DNA of 6,630 nucleotides from an uncultured Mesorhizobium sp. (GTDB taxonomy: Bacteria; Pseudomonadota; Alphaproteobacteria; Rhizobiales; Rhizobiaceae). The notes beneath the pieces were generated by a model. It was not told the origin of the DNA, made no database searches, and saw nothing but the letters and a program-made list of their open reading frames with translations. The stretch lies in the NCBI GenBank assembly GCA_950071955.1, contig CATMOC010000208.1, forward strand, positions 1 through 6,630. Reading direction: 5' to 3'. Shown one piece after another: positions 6,531 to 6,630 of the stretch (position 1 is its first letter; every line of letters starts with the position of its first letter). The position numbers and the translations under genes were made by a program.

Positions 6531-6630
6531 GGCGCGGAAGTAAGCCAACGCGTCCGACGCCGCAAGCCCCCGGGTTTCGTTCGCGAGACATTCATTCTAA
6601 GAGCCGGTCTCGATATTCTCTGGAGATACC

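Noticed and set aside
6550..6560. Inverted repeat GCGTC-C-GACGC upstream of gdx
   Set aside because: A five-base GC palindrome is expected by chance here and no regulator gene is adjacent.
6537..6565. Possible gdx promoter on the minus strand: TTGCGG (6565-6560), 17-nt spacer, TACTTC (6542-6537)
   Set aside because: Position fits a transcript starting just before P1, but the -10 match is poor (2 of 6), so it is not listed as a feature.
6584..6612. Inverted repeat CGAGAC ... GTCTCG with a 17-nt gap
   Set aside because: Short arms, long gap, no T-run and no gene context; not distinguishable from chance.

Overview
The window is GC-rich, densely coding DNA from an alphaproteobacterium, most likely a member of the Hyphomicrobiales (Rhizobiales) close to the Mesorhizobium/Phyllobacteriaceae group. 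This rests on two alphaproteobacterial-type insertions in DnaB and on the gene order dnaB-alr-radA-cvpA-purF, both judged from memory of the families and not from a search.

Bases 1-6128 form one plus-strand run of five housekeeping genes. They are dnaB (replicative helicase, 5' end cut by the window edge), alr (alanine racemase, probably starting at TTG 1418, 4 nt after the dnaB stop), radA (recombination branch-migration ATPase), cvpA (four-helix inner-membrane protein) and purF (first enzyme of purine synthesis). The gaps are 4, 22, 19 and 56 nt with no terminator-like structure plus T-run, so they are probably co-transcribed at least in part. The 56-nt gap before purF can fold into two small hairpins, the second touching the purF Shine-Dalgarno sequence. 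The products cover chromosome replication, recombination, peptidoglycan precursor supply and purine synthesis.

A 7-bp hairpin begins at the first base after the purF stop and ends in the stop codon of a convergent minus-strand gene. That gene is gdx (sugE), a 105-residue small-multidrug-resistance family guanidinium exporter (6461 down to 6144).

The most interesting element is the leader of gdx on the minus strand. Two hairpins, one with an ACGA loop and one with an ACGG loop, lie 16 nt apart just ahead of the gdx Shine-Dalgarno sequence. This matches the guanidine-II (mini-ykkC) riboswitch, and the gene downstream is the expected one. The right end therefore holds a self-contained guanidine-sensing and export unit. 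The leader also suggests a translational switch in which the 3' arm of the first hairpin can instead pair with the Shine-Dalgarno region. The last 100 bases (6531-6630) hold no gene I can support and probably contain the gdx promoter. No mobile element, CRISPR array, tRNA or rRNA was seen.
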